A DNA stretch of 8,224 nt from contig JBKPBQ010000087.1 of NCBI GenBank assembly GCA_046726955.1, positions 1 through 8,224 of the forward strand. Reading direction: 5' to 3'. The DNA is from CAVPGH01 sp046726955. Its GTDB lineage: Bacteria; Acidobacteriota; Vicinamibacteria; Fen-336. The position numbers were made by a program, and so were the translations under genes. This document shows positions 1 through 6,077 of the stretch, in pieces (positions within the stretch are counted from its first letter, which is position 1; each line of letters opens with the position of its first letter). The notes under the pieces are model-generated. The model was not told where the DNA came from and made no database searches. It was given only the letters and a program-made list of their open reading frames with translations.

Positions 1-1324
1 AGGACTGCACCTGGAAGCCGTGGTCGTCGATGTCGGCGATCCCCTCGACGTTCGTGCCCGCGAAGTCGCCCAGCCACCGCCAGTAGTACTCCGCCTCGAG
101 CGAGAGGCCCTTCCACTTCACGCCGGCGTCGACGCTCACCATGTCGTAGTCGACCTTCTCCACGGTGATGCCGGGACCGAAGAGGTCGGGCGTGAAGATG
201 ACGCTTCCGTCGGTGAGTCGGATCTGGCTGTTCTCGATTCCGTTCGTACCCGGCTGGCTCTGCTTGTCCTCGCGGCTGTGCGTGTAGTGGCCGGCGAGCC
301 GCGTCGCCACCTTCTCGTGGTAGTCGTAGTCGCCGAACGTCCCGTAGAGGCCGAACTCGCCCGTCGTCGGCAGCCACTGGAGCATGAGCGACGTCGTGTT
401 CAGCTTGTTGTCGAGCTGCGACGCACTGACGCCGAGGGTGCTCAGGTTGTTCGCGATCATCGCCATGTACTTGAGCTTCGTCGAGATCTCGCCCTTCAAC
501 CAGAACCCCGTGGTGTACGAGCCGCGGAAGAACTCGTCCGAGGTCAGGCGGTCGTCGATCCCGATCCAGTAGGGGAACTGGCCCTCCGTGCTGCGCACGC
601 TGGGCAGGCTGGTGATCCCGCCGCCCAGGCTCACGTACCGGTTGAAGGTGTAGCTCAGGTTGCCGGCGCCCACGACCTGGGCGGGGTCGCCCTGCGAAGG
701 GTTCGACGACCAGACGTAGAGGTAGTAGCGGAACTTCGGGGTCAGGAACCAGCCGGAGAAGGGCAGGAAGAACTTGTTGAGCTGGATGTCCTCGCGCTGG
801 GGGACGGTCTTGACGTTGCCGAAGGCGTCCGTGTAGCTCGGGTCGAGCCCCTTCTGGTTCAGGTAGCGCACGTAGCTGAAGAGCCGTACGTACATCTCGC
901 CCTTCTCGCCGCTGACGAGCAGGAAGCCGATGTTGGGGATGTGCTGCAGGGGTTTCTTCTTCTCCTGCGCCTGCTCCACGGCCTCGGCCAGGCGCTGCCC
1001 CACGACGAAGTCACCGCTGCAGCCGTCCGCCACCCAGATGCTTTGATCGTCGTAGCCCCACGTCTTGCCGAGCAGGCATGGCGCCTGCCCCGAGGATCGC
1101 GCGAGGGCGACGCCCTTCGAGGTGTCCGCCGGGCACGACTGCCGCTCGCCCGGCTTCGAGGCGCACGAGACGGTGACCGCGCTCGCGGCCGGAGGCTGTG
1201 GATCGTCCGCCGATGCGCGGCCGGGCGCGGCGACGAGCGCCAGGCCGAGCATCGCGGGGACCAGAGCCTCGAGCGGCGAGCGGCCGAACGCGCCGGCACG
1301 GTGGGTGCGACGACGTGGGGTCAT
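1..1324 (-). CDS. Porin-like outer-membrane protein with N-terminal DUF3011 domain (3' end off window)
   Basis: The frame is open from an ATG at 1324 to the left edge, giving 441 residues without the C-terminus. Residues 1-39 look like a signal peptide: arginine-rich start, hydrophobic stretch AMLGLALVAA, then ASA before DDP. Residues about 51-107 match the DUF3011 pattern, with four cysteines (C54, C64, C83, C102), the motif KTWGYDDQSIWV and then DGC; two disulfides are likely in the periplasm. From about residue 128 the sequence alternates aromatic and polar residues, as in a beta-barrel (MYVRLFSYVRYL, KFRYYLYVW, SLEAEYYWRW). This resembles phosphate-selective porin O/P-type or related acidobacterial porins; substrate is unknown. 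The start lies 2 nt after the upstream gene's stop, so translation is probably coupled. An internal ATG at residue 25 would cut into the signal peptide, so I prefer 1324. DUF3011 joined to a porin is unusual. The barrel assignment is firm, the porin family is tentative. Confidence 0.8.
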   Translation of the reverse strand, partial: MTPRRRTHRAGAFGRSPLEALVPAMLGLALVAAPGRASADDPQPPAASAVTVSCASKPGERQSCPADTSKGVALARSSGQAPCLLGKTWGYDDQSIWVADGCSGDFVVGQRLAEAVEQAQEKKKPLQHIPNIGFLLVSGEKGEMYVRLFSYVRYLNQKGLDPSYTDAFGNVKTVPQREDIQLNKFFLPFSGWFLTPKFRYYLYVWSSNPSQGDPAQVVGAGNLSYTFNRYVSLGGGITSLPSVRSTEGQFPYWIGIDDRLTSDEFFRGSYTTGFWLKGEISTKLKYMAMIANNLSTLGVSASQLDNKLNTTSLMLQWLPTTGEFGLYGTFGDYDYHEKVATRLAGHYTHSREDKQSQPGTNGIENSQIRLTDGSVIFTPDLFGPGITVEKVDYDMVSVDAGVKWKGLSLEAEYYWRWLGDFAGTNVEGIADIDDHGFQVQS

Positions 1325-1326
1325 CC

Positions 1327-1995
1327 TCAGAATCGGATGCTGAGCCCGCCGGCGAACTCGAACTGGTTCGAGTATTGGGCGTTCCCCACGACGTAGCAGC
1401 CCCAGTAGGGATCGCACCACCAGCCCGCCGCGTCCGACTTGATGTAGGTCGGCGTCCAGCGCGCGCCCAGCTTCAGGCCCACGCCGTGGCCGGGATAGAG
1501 CTTGACCCCGAGCCCCCAGGTCGTGGAGAACTGCGTCTGCCCGCCGATCTCCCGGGCCTGGCCGGTGATGCCGGTGAAGCCGATGCTGCCGTAGTGGGTG
1601 ACTCCCGCCCCGCCGAAGATGTAGGGCCGAGACCTGCTGTCGCCGTCCCCGAAGTTGTAGGTGATGATGCCGTGGTAGTTGTCGACGCTCCAGTCGCCGA
1701 GGTCCACCTCCGAGGTGCCGCCGATGATCATCTTGCTCTTCTGCTGGCTGAAGAGCCCGCCGATCTCGAGGTTCTCGTTGACGAAGATGCCGAGGTCGAG
1801 CGCGTAGGAGAACGAGTCCTTGGGCTCGATGCTGTTGTAGAGGTTGCCGTCCCCGGCGAGGATCCCGTTGCCGGTGACGCCGTCGCTCAACGTCCAGCCC
1901 GCCATCGCCCCGATCTCGGCGCGGGGATCCTTCGCCCACGCCGCGGACGCGGCGAGAGCCATGAATGAAGCCAGTACGGCCGCTCTGCTGATCAC
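1327..1995 (-). CDS. Small outer-membrane beta-barrel protein
   Basis: The product is 222 residues, starting at a GTG (1995) chosen because a strong Shine-Dalgarno precedes it and a clean signal peptide follows: ISRAAVLASFMALAASAAWA, with cleavage predicted after AWA near residue 21. An upstream in-frame start at 2184 would read through the neighbouring small gene and bury the signal peptide, so it was discarded. The mature part shows alternating beta-strand sequence (ALDLGIFV, YIFGGAGVTHYG, TTWGLGVKLY, GVGLKLGARW). It ends in GGLSIRF with a terminal phenylalanine, as in substrates of the BAM assembly machinery. Length and pattern fit an eight-stranded OmpA/OmpW-like barrel (OMP_b-brl type). 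Residues C194 and C200, in a tryptophan-rich WWCDPYWGC segment near the last strands, could form a disulfide in a loop. It sits 38 nt after the 81-residue gene and 2 nt before the porin, so the three are probably cotranscribed. Specific function unknown. Confidence 0.85.
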   Translation of the reverse strand: MISRAAVLASFMALAASAAWAKDPRAEIGAMAGWTLSDGVTGNGILAGDGNLYNSIEPKDSFSYALDLGIFVNENLEIGGLFSQQKSKMIIGGTSEVDLGDWSVDNYHGIITYNFGDGDSRSRPYIFGGAGVTHYGSIGFTGITGQAREIGGQTQFSTTWGLGVKLYPGHGVGLKLGARWTPTYIKSDAAGWWCDPYWGCYVVGNAQYSNQFEFAGGLSIRF

Positions 1996-2000
1996 GATCC

Positions 2001-2009
2001 TTCCTCCTT
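2001..2009 (-). promoter_or_regulatory. Strong ribosome binding site for the 222-residue beta-barrel gene
   Basis: On the minus strand the sequence AAGGAGGAA lies just before the GTG at 1995, with 7 nt between AGGAGG and the GTG. It is the best Shine-Dalgarno match in the left block and decides the start of the barrel gene over the longer upstream frame. Confidence 0.85.
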
Positions 2010-2033
2010 GCTTGGCCCGGCTCGTGCCCCTGG

Positions 2034-2279
2034 TCAGACGTCGGGACGCTCGGCCAGGTAGCGCAGCAGCTCCGCCTCGAGTCGGAGCTGGAGAGCCGCG
2101 TACTCCTTGCGCAGCGACACTGCGTTGTCCAGCCCGCTCTCCATGCGCGCCACCGTCTCGCTGCACATCCGGTACTCGTCGCACAGCTCGCGGAAATCCT
2201 CGTCGTTCTCGAACAGGTGCGAGGCCTGCTCGCGGACGTTGGGCAACCGCTCGCTGACGAACTGCAGTGCTGGATGCAT
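2034..2279 (-). CDS. Small helical protein, paralog 2 (81 residues, unknown function)
   Basis: I do not recognise a named family. The product is 81 residues beginning MHPA, charged and predicted mostly helical, without signal peptide or membrane segment, so probably cytoplasmic. The core is LFxxxEDFRELC-D/E-EY, then a C-terminal amphipathic helix REYxALQLRLE ending in RYLAERPDV. It is paralogous to the gene just upstream (2369-2611), with roughly 45 of 80 positions identical. Both keep C33 and C39 (CX5C) and the MHPA start. The ATG at 2279 was chosen because the paralog starts at the same residue; a GTG at 2300 would add seven residues but has no better ribosome site. The overall shape (LF motif, EY pair, basic/acidic final helix) recalls small YdcH/DUF465-like proteins, a weak resemblance only. 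It is the first gene of the probable operon leading to the two outer-membrane proteins and has its own promoter-like element. Confidence 0.75.
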   Translation of the reverse strand: MHPALQFVSERLPNVREQASHLFENDEDFRELCDEYRMCSETVARMESGLDNAVSLRKEYAALQLRLEAELLRYLAERPDV

Positions 2280-2312
2280 CCCGCCGATCTGCCGGGACAC
2301 ACGATGCCGGAC

Positions 2313-2370
2313 GAGCGCGCGCGCGAGAAGTAGCAGCCAGGTAAGTTACGGTTGCTTACCGCGCGCGCTC
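2313..2370. repeat. Nested inverted repeats around promoter copy A
   Basis: Outer arms GAGCGCGCGC (2313-2322) and GCGCGCGCTC (2361-2370) are perfect 10-base complements; the right arm overlaps the stop codon of the 80-residue gene. Inside lie GGTAAG (2340-2345) and CTTACC (2355-2360), perfect 6-base arms with a 9-base loop. The inner pair overlaps the conserved 15-base promoter motif. The arms could form a cruciform, an operator dyad, or an RNA stem if transcription reads through from the upstream gene. No T-run follows on either strand, so a classical intrinsic terminator is not supported. Confidence 0.5.
2325..2357 (-). promoter_or_regulatory. Candidate promoter (copy A) of the 81-residue gene
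   Basis: On the minus strand this holds GCAACCGTAACTTAC (2355-2341), eight variable bases, then TACTTCTC (2332-2325). The same arrangement stands upstream of the paralog at 2709-2739. Read as a sigma-70-like promoter, AAGCAA (2357-2352) and GCTACT (2334-2329) are 17 bases apart. The hexamers match consensus poorly, so an alternative sigma factor or an activator site is equally possible. The element ends 45 nt before the ATG at 2279. The case rests on conservation between two copies, not on consensus match. Confidence 0.5.
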
Positions 2371-2611
2371 ACGCCTCTGGATGCTCCGCCACGTAACGCA
2401 GGATCTCGCCCTCGAGGCGGAGCTGCAGCGCCAGGTACTCCCGGCGAAGCGCCTCGTTCGCGCCCGCGGGCGCGAGCCGCGCCGCGGCTTCGCAGCACGC
2501 CTGGTACTCCTCGCAGAGCTCGCGGAAGTCCTCGCTCCGCTCGAACAGCCGCGCGACCCTGTCGCGGAGGTTCGGCAGCCGCTCCCCTACGCACGCCACC
2601 GCCGGATGCAT
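2369..2611 (-). CDS. Small helical protein, paralog 1 (80 residues, unknown function)
   Basis: The product is 80 residues, MHPAVACVGERLPNLRD at the start and LRYVAEHPEA at the end, soluble and predicted helical, probably cytoplasmic. It aligns end to end with the 81-residue neighbour at 2034-2279, with one short gap near residue 48; shared blocks include EDFRELC, EY, REY and ALQLRLE. Cysteines C33 and C39 are conserved in both, while C7 and C40 are specific to this copy. The ATG at 2611 is chosen because the paralog starts identically and because AGGGGAG lies 11 nt upstream. The frame stays open upstream to 2995, but the extension is arginine/serine-rich, crosses the promoter element and does not look coding. 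An 89-nt gap with a second promoter element separates it from its paralog, so the two are expressed at least partly independently. Function unknown. Confidence 0.75.
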   Translation of the reverse strand: MHPAVACVGERLPNLRDRVARLFERSEDFRELCEEYQACCEAAARLAPAGANEALRREYLALQLRLEGEILRYVAEHPEA

Positions 2612-2889
2612 AGAGACACGCGCTCCCCTGAGGCTGCGTGCAGACCACGGCCTCCCCAGAGACACGCTTGCTCGTCTCAGGGCAACGATGCGCCGGGGTG
2701 GGGGTCGAGAGAAGTAACCGGCGCGTAAGTTACGGTTGCAACCCCGCAACTTGTTAAATTTGCAAAGGTTCGCCAGGGAGTCGTGGCTCCGGCTTGCGTT
2801 GGGACGCCGACTGAGCGAGACTCTCCGCGCGGTATCCGTCCCTGCCCCATCCTCGTGATGGATCGCCCGCGGCGGCTCAGTAATCCCGG
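2612..2889. other. Divergent intergenic region between the 80-residue gene and the histidine kinase
   Basis: This 278-base stretch separates the minus-strand block from the plus-strand two-component genes. It contains promoter copy B and, at 2750-2768, the most AT-rich patch of the window (TTGTTAAATTTGCAAAG), a likely melting region for transcription in one or both directions. A plus-strand promoter for the kinase must lie here; TTAAAT at 2754-2759 could be its -10 element, but I see no convincing -35. No convincing small gene or RNA gene is visible in the rest. Confidence 0.5.
2709..2741 (-). promoter_or_regulatory. Candidate promoter (copy B) of the 80-residue gene
   Basis: On the minus strand GCAACCGTAACTTAC (2739-2725), eight bases, then TACTTCTC (2716-2709) repeat the layout of copy A: 23 fixed positions identical, 3 of 8 spacer positions also equal. 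As a promoter, TTGCAA (2741-2736) and GTTACT (2718-2713) are 17 bases apart; TTGCAA is four of six to the TTGACA consensus. The left end is part of the 10-base palindrome GGTTGCAACC (2734-2743). It ends 97 nt before the ATG at 2611, leaving a longer leader than copy A. Conservation in two places is the main support. Confidence 0.5.
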
Positions 2890-3999
2890 ATGAACGACCC
2901 GTCCCACCCCCTCTCCGCTGACGCCACCGTCGCACTGACGGGCGACGAGCCTTTGACCGGCTCCGAGCCGTTCCGCCTCGCGATGGAGGCCTCACCCACC
3001 GGGATGATCCTGGTGGACGAGCGCGGACGAATCGTGCTCGTCAACACCCACGTCGAGTTGCTCTTTGGGTATCTCCGGGAGGAGCTCGTCGGCCGGAGCG
3101 TCGAGGTGCTGGTGCCGGCGCGCTTCCGGGAGACGGAATCCGCGTTCCGCGGAGCAGGCCGCGACTGGTATGGCCTGCACAAGGACGGGCGGGAGATCCC
3201 GATCGAGATCGGCCTCCACCCCTTCCGGACCGGCCAGGGCGAGTTCGTCCTCGGCTCGGTCGTGGACGTCTCGGAGAGGATGCACGCGGAGCGCCAACGC
3301 GAGCACCTCCTGAGCCTCCTGCGCCGGCTCAACACGGAGCTGGAGCAGAGGGTGGAGGCCCGCACCACGGAGCTCCGCGCCGCCCTGGAAGAGCGGGAGG
3401 TCCTCCTCCAGGAGGTCCACCACCGAGTCAAGAACAACCTGCAGGTGATCTCGAGCCTGATCCACCTGCGGGCGCGCGCGCTCCCGAACGAGGCGGGCCG
3501 GGAGGCGCTCGAGGGGTGCCTGGCCCAGGTCGAGGCCATGGCGCTCGTCCACGAGATGCTCTACCAGTCCACGGACTACGCGCACGTGCCGTTCTCGGAG
3601 TACGCGCGGACTCTCGCCGGCAACGTGTTCGCGGCGACGGGCGCGGCTCGCGGAAGCGTCTCGCTGAGCCTCGCCGTCGAGGAGGTCGCGCTGGCCGTGG
3701 ACAAGGCGATCCCCTGCGGGCTCATCCTGAGCGAGCTCATCACCAACGCGCGGAAGCACGCGTTTCCGGCCGGGCGGTCGGGAACGGTGCGGGTGGAGCT
3801 CGCGAGGGGCGAGGCCGGGGGTCTGCGCCTCGTGGTCGCCGACGACGGCGTAGGCCTCCCGGCTGGAGCCGACGTCCAGGAGTCCGGATCGCTCGGGCTG
3901 CCTCTCGTGCGGATGCTCGCGAAGCAGCTCGAAGCCCGTCTCGAGATCGACACGTCCCGAGGCACCGCCGTCCGCCTGGCCGTCCCCGGAGAGGCCTGA
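2890..3999 (+). CDS. Soluble PAS-domain sensor histidine kinase, HisKA_2 type
   Basis: The 369-residue protein should autophosphorylate a histidine and pass the phosphate to a response regulator, most likely the one encoded next to it. A PAS domain spans about residues 28-130 (ASPTGMILVDERGRIVLVN, then a PAC-like GLHKDGREIPIEIG). A coiled-coil linker covers about 133-172. The phosphoacceptor box EVHHRVKNNLQVISSL is at 175-190, with H178 the probable site by alignment to HRVKNN. The ATPase domain has N-box N286 (SELITNARKHAF), G1 box DDGVGLP (318-324) and G2 box GSLGLPLVRML (333-343). No membrane segment or signal peptide is present, so it acts in the cytoplasm; the PAS ligand cannot be read from sequence. 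The ATG at 2890 follows an in-frame TAA at 2881, which rules out a longer N-terminus; its ribosome site is weak. Its stop abuts the next gene's start. Confidence 0.93.
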   Translation: MNDPSHPLSADATVALTGDEPLTGSEPFRLAMEASPTGMILVDERGRIVLVNTHVELLFGYLREELVGRSVEVLVPARFRETESAFRGAGRDWYGLHKDGREIPIEIGLHPFRTGQGEFVLGSVVDVSERMHAERQREHLLSLLRRLNTELEQRVEARTTELRAALEEREVLLQEVHHRVKNNLQVISSLIHLRARALPNEAGREALEGCLAQVEAMALVHEMLYQSTDYAHVPFSEYARTLAGNVFAATGAARGSVSLSLAVEEVALAVDKAIPCGLILSELITNARKHAFPAGRSGTVRVELARGEAGGLRLVVADDGVGLPAGADVQESGSLGLPLVRMLAKQLEARLEIDTSRGTAVRLAVPGEA

Positions 4000-6018
4000 G
4001 TGGCGTCGGCGCGCCGCCCCGCCGTGCTCGTGGTCGAGGACGAGAGCATCGTCGCCCACGACATCCAGCAGACCGTCAAGGACCTCGGATACGACGCGTT
4101 CGCCGTCGCCGCCTCCGCCGAGGAGGCGCTCCGCCGGGCCGGCGAGAAGCGGCCCGACGTCGCCCTCGTGGACGTGCGCATCAAGGGCCGGTCGGACGGC
4201 ATCAAGGCGGCGCAGCTGCTGCAAGACCGTTTCGGGGTGCCCGTGATCTACCTGACCGCGCACGCCGACGACGCGACACTCAAGCGGGCGAAGCAGACGC
4301 GGCCGTCGGGATACCTGCTGAAGCCGGTCAAGACCGCCGAGCTCAAGAGCGCGCTCGCCATCGCGATCTTCAAGGGCGACGGCGACGACGGCCTCCGCGG
4401 CGCCTCCGCCCCGCCCGCGGCCGCGCCGACGCCAGAAGCCGCACCCGCCAGGCCGGGACGCGCTCCCGGAACGCGGGCGGTGCGCCGCCAGCTCCAGGCG
4501 ATCCTCGGCAGCGCCGACTTCGACGCGTCGCGGCGCTCGCGCGAGTTCCTCCGCTTCATCGTGGAGGAGACGCTCGCGGGCCGCGGCGAGGAGCTTACCC
4601 AGTCCGCCATCGCCACGCGCGTCTTCGCGCGCAAGGACGACTTCGACGCGGTCGTGGACCCGATCGTGCGCATCCAGGCCGGGCGGCTCCGGCGGTCGCT
4701 CGAGCGGTACTACCTCCTCTCGGGAAGCCAGGACGCCGTGCGCATCGAGCTTCCCCGCGGGACGTACGTGCCCGCGTTCCGCGCCCAGGAGAAGGCTTCG
4801 GAGAGCGGAGATCCGCCCGCCGCCGCCGCCGCGCCCGAGCCCTCGTTCGACGAGTGGCCCGCGGTCGCGGTCAGCCTGTTCGAAGGCTTCGGCTCCGGCC
4901 CGGAACCCGAAACGTCGGCGGCGCGGCTGCAGGAGGAGATCGTCCTCGAGCTCGGGCAGTACGGTAACGTCCGCGCGCTGCGCGAGCGGCACGCGGAGCC
5001 GAAAGAGCCCGCCCGGGGCGCTCGCTTCTTCCTGGGCGGACGCGTCTGGGACGAGGACCGCGCGCTGCGCGTGAGCGCACGGCTCGTGGACCTCGCCACG
5101 GGCGAGCAGGTCTGGGGAGACAAGTACCACACCGCTCCCGCGCCCGGGCGGTGGAGCGGCACCCCGGACGACGTCGCGCGCGTCATCGCCGCTCGCGTGG
5201 GCGGCGAGGAAGGCGTCATTACGCAGGTGCTCGCGAGCGAGTACCGGAAGCGGCGACCGGCCACGGTCACTCCCTACGGCGCGCTCCTGCTCTCCTACGA
5301 CTTCTTCCTCGCGCGCGACCCCGCGTCGCTCGCCCCCGCCCTCGAGGCGCTGCGCCAGGTGGTGGCGCGAGTGCCCGACTGCGCGCCGGCCTGGACCCGG
5401 CTCGCCCGCGTCTGTCTCGCCAACCACGCGTTCGAGGTCACCGCCATCAAGACGCCCATCGACGAGGCGATCACCGCCGCCCACCAGGGCGTGCGGCTCG
5501 ATCCCACGAGCCGCCTCGCCCGCTGCATCCTCGCCTCGTGCCTGCTCGTCAAGGACGAGCTGGCCGCGGCTCGCGACGAGCTGGAGCAGGCGCTCCGGCT
5601 CGCTCCGGATTCCCTCGTGTACCTGGAGATCATCGGATACCTGCTGACGATGCTCGGGGACGGCGAGCGCGGCCCCGCCCTCATCCGCACCGCGCGCGAG
5701 CGCAATCCCCACTGCCTGCCCCAAGCCTTGTTCGGACTCTGGTTCGACCACCTCCGCCGCGGAGAGGTGGAGGCCGCGTACAAGGCGGCCCTCGAGTACC
5801 GCGATCCCACCTTCTTCTGGAGGGGCGTGCTGCGGGTCTCCTGCCTCGGCCTCCTCGGCCGCGCCGAGGAGGCGGCCGCCGAGGTCGCCGAGATCCTTCG
5901 CGCGAAGGAGGACTTCGCGGACCGCGGGCGTACGCTCATCGGCTACTACGTGAAGGATGCCGGCGTGAGGGACCAGGTCGTGGACGGTCTGGCCCGCGCG
6001 GGCCTGAAGCTCGTCTGA
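4000..6018 (+). CDS. Response regulator with conserved module, TolB-like domain and TPR repeats
   Basis: The 672-residue product starts at GTG 4000, directly after the kinase stop; GGAGAGG at 3988-3994 is well placed, so translation is coupled. Residues 6-122 are a receiver domain with acidic pocket E13/D14, phosphoacceptor D58, T86 and K108; its DGIKAAQ and YLTAHAD segments are typical of receivers paired with HisKA_2/HWE kinases. After a proline/alanine linker, residues about 160-260 form a conserved module (SREFLRFIVEETLAG, DPIVRIQAGRLRRSLERYY, LPRGTYVPAF) known from the N-termini of TolB-like/TPR proteins, sometimes called adenylate-cyclase-like; its function is unknown to me, though a winged-helix fold is plausible. 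Residues about 286-378 resemble the TolB-like/FlgO domain (FFLGGRVW, RLVDLATGEQVWGDKY). Residues about 440-635 carry TPR-like helices. No cyclase catalytic domain is present. It probably acts by protein contacts or noncanonical DNA binding. Confidence 0.88.
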   Translation: MASARRPAVLVVEDESIVAHDIQQTVKDLGYDAFAVAASAEEALRRAGEKRPDVALVDVRIKGRSDGIKAAQLLQDRFGVPVIYLTAHADDATLKRAKQTRPSGYLLKPVKTAELKSALAIAIFKGDGDDGLRGASAPPAAAPTPEAAPARPGRAPGTRAVRRQLQAILGSADFDASRRSREFLRFIVEETLAGRGEELTQSAIATRVFARKDDFDAVVDPIVRIQAGRLRRSLERYYLLSGSQDAVRIELPRGTYVPAFRAQEKASESGDPPAAAAAPEPSFDEWPAVAVSLFEGFGSGPEPETSAARLQEEIVLELGQYGNVRALRERHAEPKEPARGARFFLGGRVWDEDRALRVSARLVDLATGEQVWGDKYHTAPAPGRWSGTPDDVARVIAARVGGEEGVITQVLASEYRKRRPATVTPYGALLLSYDFFLARDPASLAPALEALRQVVARVPDCAPAWTRLARVCLANHAFEVTAIKTPIDEAITAAHQGVRLDPTSRLARCILASCLLVKDELAAARDELEQALRLAPDSLVYLEIIGYLLTMLGDGERGPALIRTARERNPHCLPQALFGLWFDHLRRGEVEAAYKAALEYRDPTFFWRGVLRVSCLGLLGRAEEAAAEVAEILRAKEDFADRGRTLIGYYVKDAGVRDQVVDGLARAGLKLV

Positions 6019-6077
6019 TCCCTTTCCCCATCCCCCTCGATCAGTATCCCGCCGCGCCCGCCGCCTCCCTGCTCGAG

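Noticed and set aside
20..1396. A 458-codon plus-strand frame opposite the porin
   Set aside because: Same artefact: the minus strand encodes a signal peptide, DUF3011 and barrel strands, whereas this frame is arginine/valine-rich with no recognisable feature.
2313..2370. Intrinsic terminator between the two small genes
   Set aside because: The stems are GC-rich but no T-run follows on either strand and the outer loop is 38 bases.
2612..2995. N-terminal extension of the 80-residue gene up to 2995
   Set aside because: It crosses the conserved promoter element and overlaps the start of the histidine kinase; the paralog begins at the MHPA methionine.
4477..4780. Adenylate cyclase activity of the regulator
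   Set aside because: The module near residues 160-260 is seen in proteins annotated as cyclase-like, but no class III catalytic domain exists in this protein.
2992..5751. A 919-codon open frame on the minus strand opposite the kinase and regulator
   Set aside because: It mirrors two clear genes on the plus strand; its protein is low-complexity (rich in R, E, A, V, L, G) with no domain. Long antisense frames are expected at this GC content.
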